Shown: piece after piece, positions 12,667 to 14,514 of the stretch
Layout of the letters: every line of letters starts with the position of its first letter
Numbering within the stretch: position 1 is the first letter of the stretch
NCBI GenBank assembly: GCA_021846765.1
Contig: JAJZWH010000019.1
Span: forward strand, 1-14,514
Direction: 5' to 3'
From: a bacterium
Lineage (GTDB): Bacteria; Patescibacteriota; Saccharimonadia; Saccharimonadales; UBA4665
DNA length: 14,514 bases
Notes under the pieces: generated by a model
Databases searched by the model: none
Told to the model about the DNA's origin: nothing
The model's input: only the letters and a program-made list of their open reading frames with translations
Translations under genes and position numbers: made by a program

Positions 12667-14514
12667 TTAATCTGGCTGATCTTGACCTAATAGTCTAGCC
12701 CGCATTTCTTGAAATCTTTTTTGTTGTTCTAAGGCTATTTCTTCTTCTGATTTAGTTTTAGTCTGATGAACAGTTTTAGCTTCTACTTTATTTCCTCCGA
12801 TGACATTAACTACAGGAATAACAATTGGGCTAAGCTGTGTTTGTTCAAAAAGATAGTGAGTTACGTGGTCTTTAAGTTCTGCTTTAAAACGATCTAAATC
12901 AACTCTTTTATAACGTTGAACAACTGCTCGTTTAAGCTCTTGTCTAAGTCCATTCATTACTTCTTCTTTGTCCCGCATGTAAATAAAACCACGACTTATA
13001 ATATCTGGTGAGGTTAGTAAATTACCATTCTTCTTATCGACGGTTAAAACTACCGCTACTAAACCTTCTTCACTTAACAATACTCGATCTTTAACTACTA
13101 CATTACTAACAATCGATCCGGTCTGATCAACCAATAAACTACCGAAAGGCACCGGAGTAGTCTTTTGCCATTTATCTTCACTAAAAAGTATCGAATCGCC
13201 ATTTTCTGCTTGGATTATATTCTCTCTCTTCCAGCCTTCTTCTACGGCCATCTCTCCATAATATCGGCGATTTAAAGCACCAGCATATATTGGCAAGAAA
13301 AACTTAGGACGAACAATATGAAGCATCTCTCTATATTCATCTCGACGAGCATGACCCGAAACATGGAGTGGGCCAACATTATCTACTTCATGGGTTGGAT
13401 GTCGATAAAGATGCACTCCCCGCTTAACTAGATCATTGCCTATTTCTTCATATCTGACTTCATTCCCAGGAATAGGAGTAGAGCTGACCACTACGGTATC
13501 ACCTTCCTTAAGTTTAATGTGCTTATGAGTGCCTTCAGCCATCCGCTGAAGCGCAGCACCAGGTTCACCTTGGCCACCGGTACAAATAACCAACACTTCC
13601 CTATCTGGTATATTGGGCATTTCACGCATTGGCAATACTGTTCCTTTAGGAATCTTTAGAATACCTTGACGAACAGCAATTTCGGCATAAGAAATCATGC
13701 TCCGACCATCCAAAGCCACTCGTCGGCCACTGGCTGCCGCTGAATTAACAATCATCTGAACTCTGTTCATGTTTGAAGAAAAGATCGCTACAAAGACTCT
13801 TCCCTCGGCTTTACCGATAATATCGTGAAAGCTTTGTTGTAGAGTGTGTTCAGTAGGAGTTCGACCAGGCAATGGCGTATTACAACTATCGCTCATTAAT
13901 AATAAAACTCCTTCGTCTCCTAATTGCCGTAATCTTTGAGCATCGGTTGGTTTTTCGTCTAGCGGCTCAGGATCTAGTCGCCAATCTCCAGTATTAATAA
14001 TTCGTCCTACTGGCGTGTCCACTACCATACAGGTAGATTCAGGTACTGAATGAGTTATTCTAACTAATTCAATAAAGAAAGGTCCTAATTTAAGTCGTTC
14101 ATGGTTATCTATATTCATAACATTAAGCTGAGGACTAAAATCTAAACCTGATTCGGCAAAAGCATCCTCAAAAGTTTTAGCTACTACCCCCAAGGTAAAT
14201 CGTGACCCATAAATAGGAGCTGGAAATTTAGGCACTATATGTTTAAGACCGCCCAAATGATCTAAGTGTCCATGGCTAATTACGTATCCTCTAATTTTGT
14301 GCCTAATGGATTCTAAATAAGTAGTATCAGCTATAGTGTAGTTAATACCTGGCAAATCAATGCCCAAATGATTACCGCAGTCAAGAATCAAAGCATCATT
14401 TTCCCACTCTACTACTTGCATATTTTTTTCACCAATGGCTTCTTGCCCTCCCAAAAAACTAATTTTAAGTTTGCCTAGATTATTGTCATTAATAATATTG
14501 GCTCTTTTGGGTTG
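12667..14514 (-). CDS. rnj: Ribonuclease J (5' end outside window)
   Basis: This is a metallo-beta-lactamase/beta-CASP ribonuclease that processes and degrades mRNA and matures rRNA by endonuclease and 5'-3' exonuclease activity. Visible motifs: LGGQEAIGEKNM at the domain start, HGHLDHLGG (metal-binding HxHxDH), HSVPES, TGDWRLDPEP, TGGQGEPGAALQRMA (beta-CASP) and HVSGHARRDE. A C-terminal domain follows, ending in a charged coiled-like tail (TKSEEEIALEQQKRFQEMRARLLGQ). The open frame continues to the right edge: 20 residues rich in Lys and Asn precede LGGQ with no ATG in frame, so the true start lies beyond 14514 and the protein has an N-terminal extension. The TTG at 14452-14454 is inside the first beta strand and is not a credible start. 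The 90-aa gene follows after 4 nt. Confidence 0.95.
   Translation of the reverse strand, partial: QPKRANIINDNNLGKLKISFLGGQEAIGEKNMQVVEWENDALILDCGNHLGIDLPGINYTIADTTYLESIRHKIRGYVISHGHLDHLGGLKHIVPKFPAPIYGSRFTLGVVAKTFEDAFAESGLDFSPQLNVMNIDNHERLKLGPFFIELVRITHSVPESTCMVVDTPVGRIINTGDWRLDPEPLDEKPTDAQRLRQLGDEGVLLLMSDSCNTPLPGRTPTEHTLQQSFHDIIGKAEGRVFVAIFSSNMNRVQMIVNSAAASGRRVALDGRSMISYAEIAVRQGILKIPKGTVLPMREMPNIPDREVLVICTGGQGEPGAALQRMAEGTHKHIKLKEGDTVVVSSTPIPGNEVRYEEIGNDLVKRGVHLYRHPTHEVDNVGPLHVSGHARRDEYREMLHIVRPKFFLPIYAGALNRRYYGEMAVEEGWKRENIIQAENGDSILFSEDKWQKTTPVPFGSLLVDQTGSIVSNVVVKDRVLLSEEGLVAVVLTVDKKNGNLLTSPDIISRGFIYMRDKEEVMNGLRQELKRAVVQRYKRVDLDRFKAELKDHVTHYLFEQTQLSPIVIPVVNVIGGNKVEAKTVHQTKTKSEEEIALEQQKRFQEMRARLLGQDQPD

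Noticed and set aside
1..14514. CRISPR array or UGA-recoded genetic code
   Set aside because: No regularly spaced direct repeats were seen, and TGA terminates well-supported frames such as the SpoVG-like gene.

Overview
The window looks like a low-to-moderate G+C bacterial chromosome segment, most likely from a candidate-phyla (Patescibacteria/Saccharibacteria-type) genome. This taxonomic call is inference: it rests on the RNase J with an N-terminal extension and on the many small unrecognised proteins in an accessory region. TAA, TAG and TGA are all used as stops (for example TGA at 6078-6080 and 6364-6366), so there is no sign of UGA recoding.

Positions 1-9045 read as an accessory, probably mobile, region. 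On the minus strand a tight four-gene block runs from a beta-class type III DNA methyltransferase (Mod, 3163-4719) through its helicase-nuclease Res (851-3160) into two small unrecognised genes (633-845 and 446-673). Divergent from Mod is a 71-aa Xre-type regulator (4834-5049) resembling a restriction-modification controller protein. The region between them carries 9-bp repeats that overlap a plausible promoter. After the regulator comes a plus-strand series: an unrecognised 248-aa protein, a 49-aa ORF, a SpoVG-family nucleic-acid-binding protein, a replication initiator of the filamentous-phage II/X type, and a large serine recombinase. Replication, integration and defence are thus combined on one unit. 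The recombinase gene reads into the antisense of a tRNA 3' end (T-arm, acceptor strand and CCA, 8993-9020) and stops inside a 15-bp palindrome (9031-9045). This is the best candidate for an attachment site. The rest of the tRNA is not beside it, and the other end of the element is not visible.

Positions 9046-11240 hold a group A-type FAD-dependent monooxygenase (minus strand) divergent from a small alpha/beta hydrolase (plus strand). The hydrolase has a promoter placed so that its mRNA would be leaderless or nearly so.

Positions 11240-14514 are a chromosomal RNase J locus. RNase J (minus strand, 5' end outside the window) is followed after 4 nt by a 90-aa gene. That gene has been split by a complete 1142-bp IS701-like insertion sequence (11461-12602) with 16-bp perfect terminal inverted repeats and a 4-bp TATA target duplication. 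Removing the IS and one TATA copy restores one continuous reading frame. The IS leader contains a hairpin that can hide the transposase ribosome binding site.
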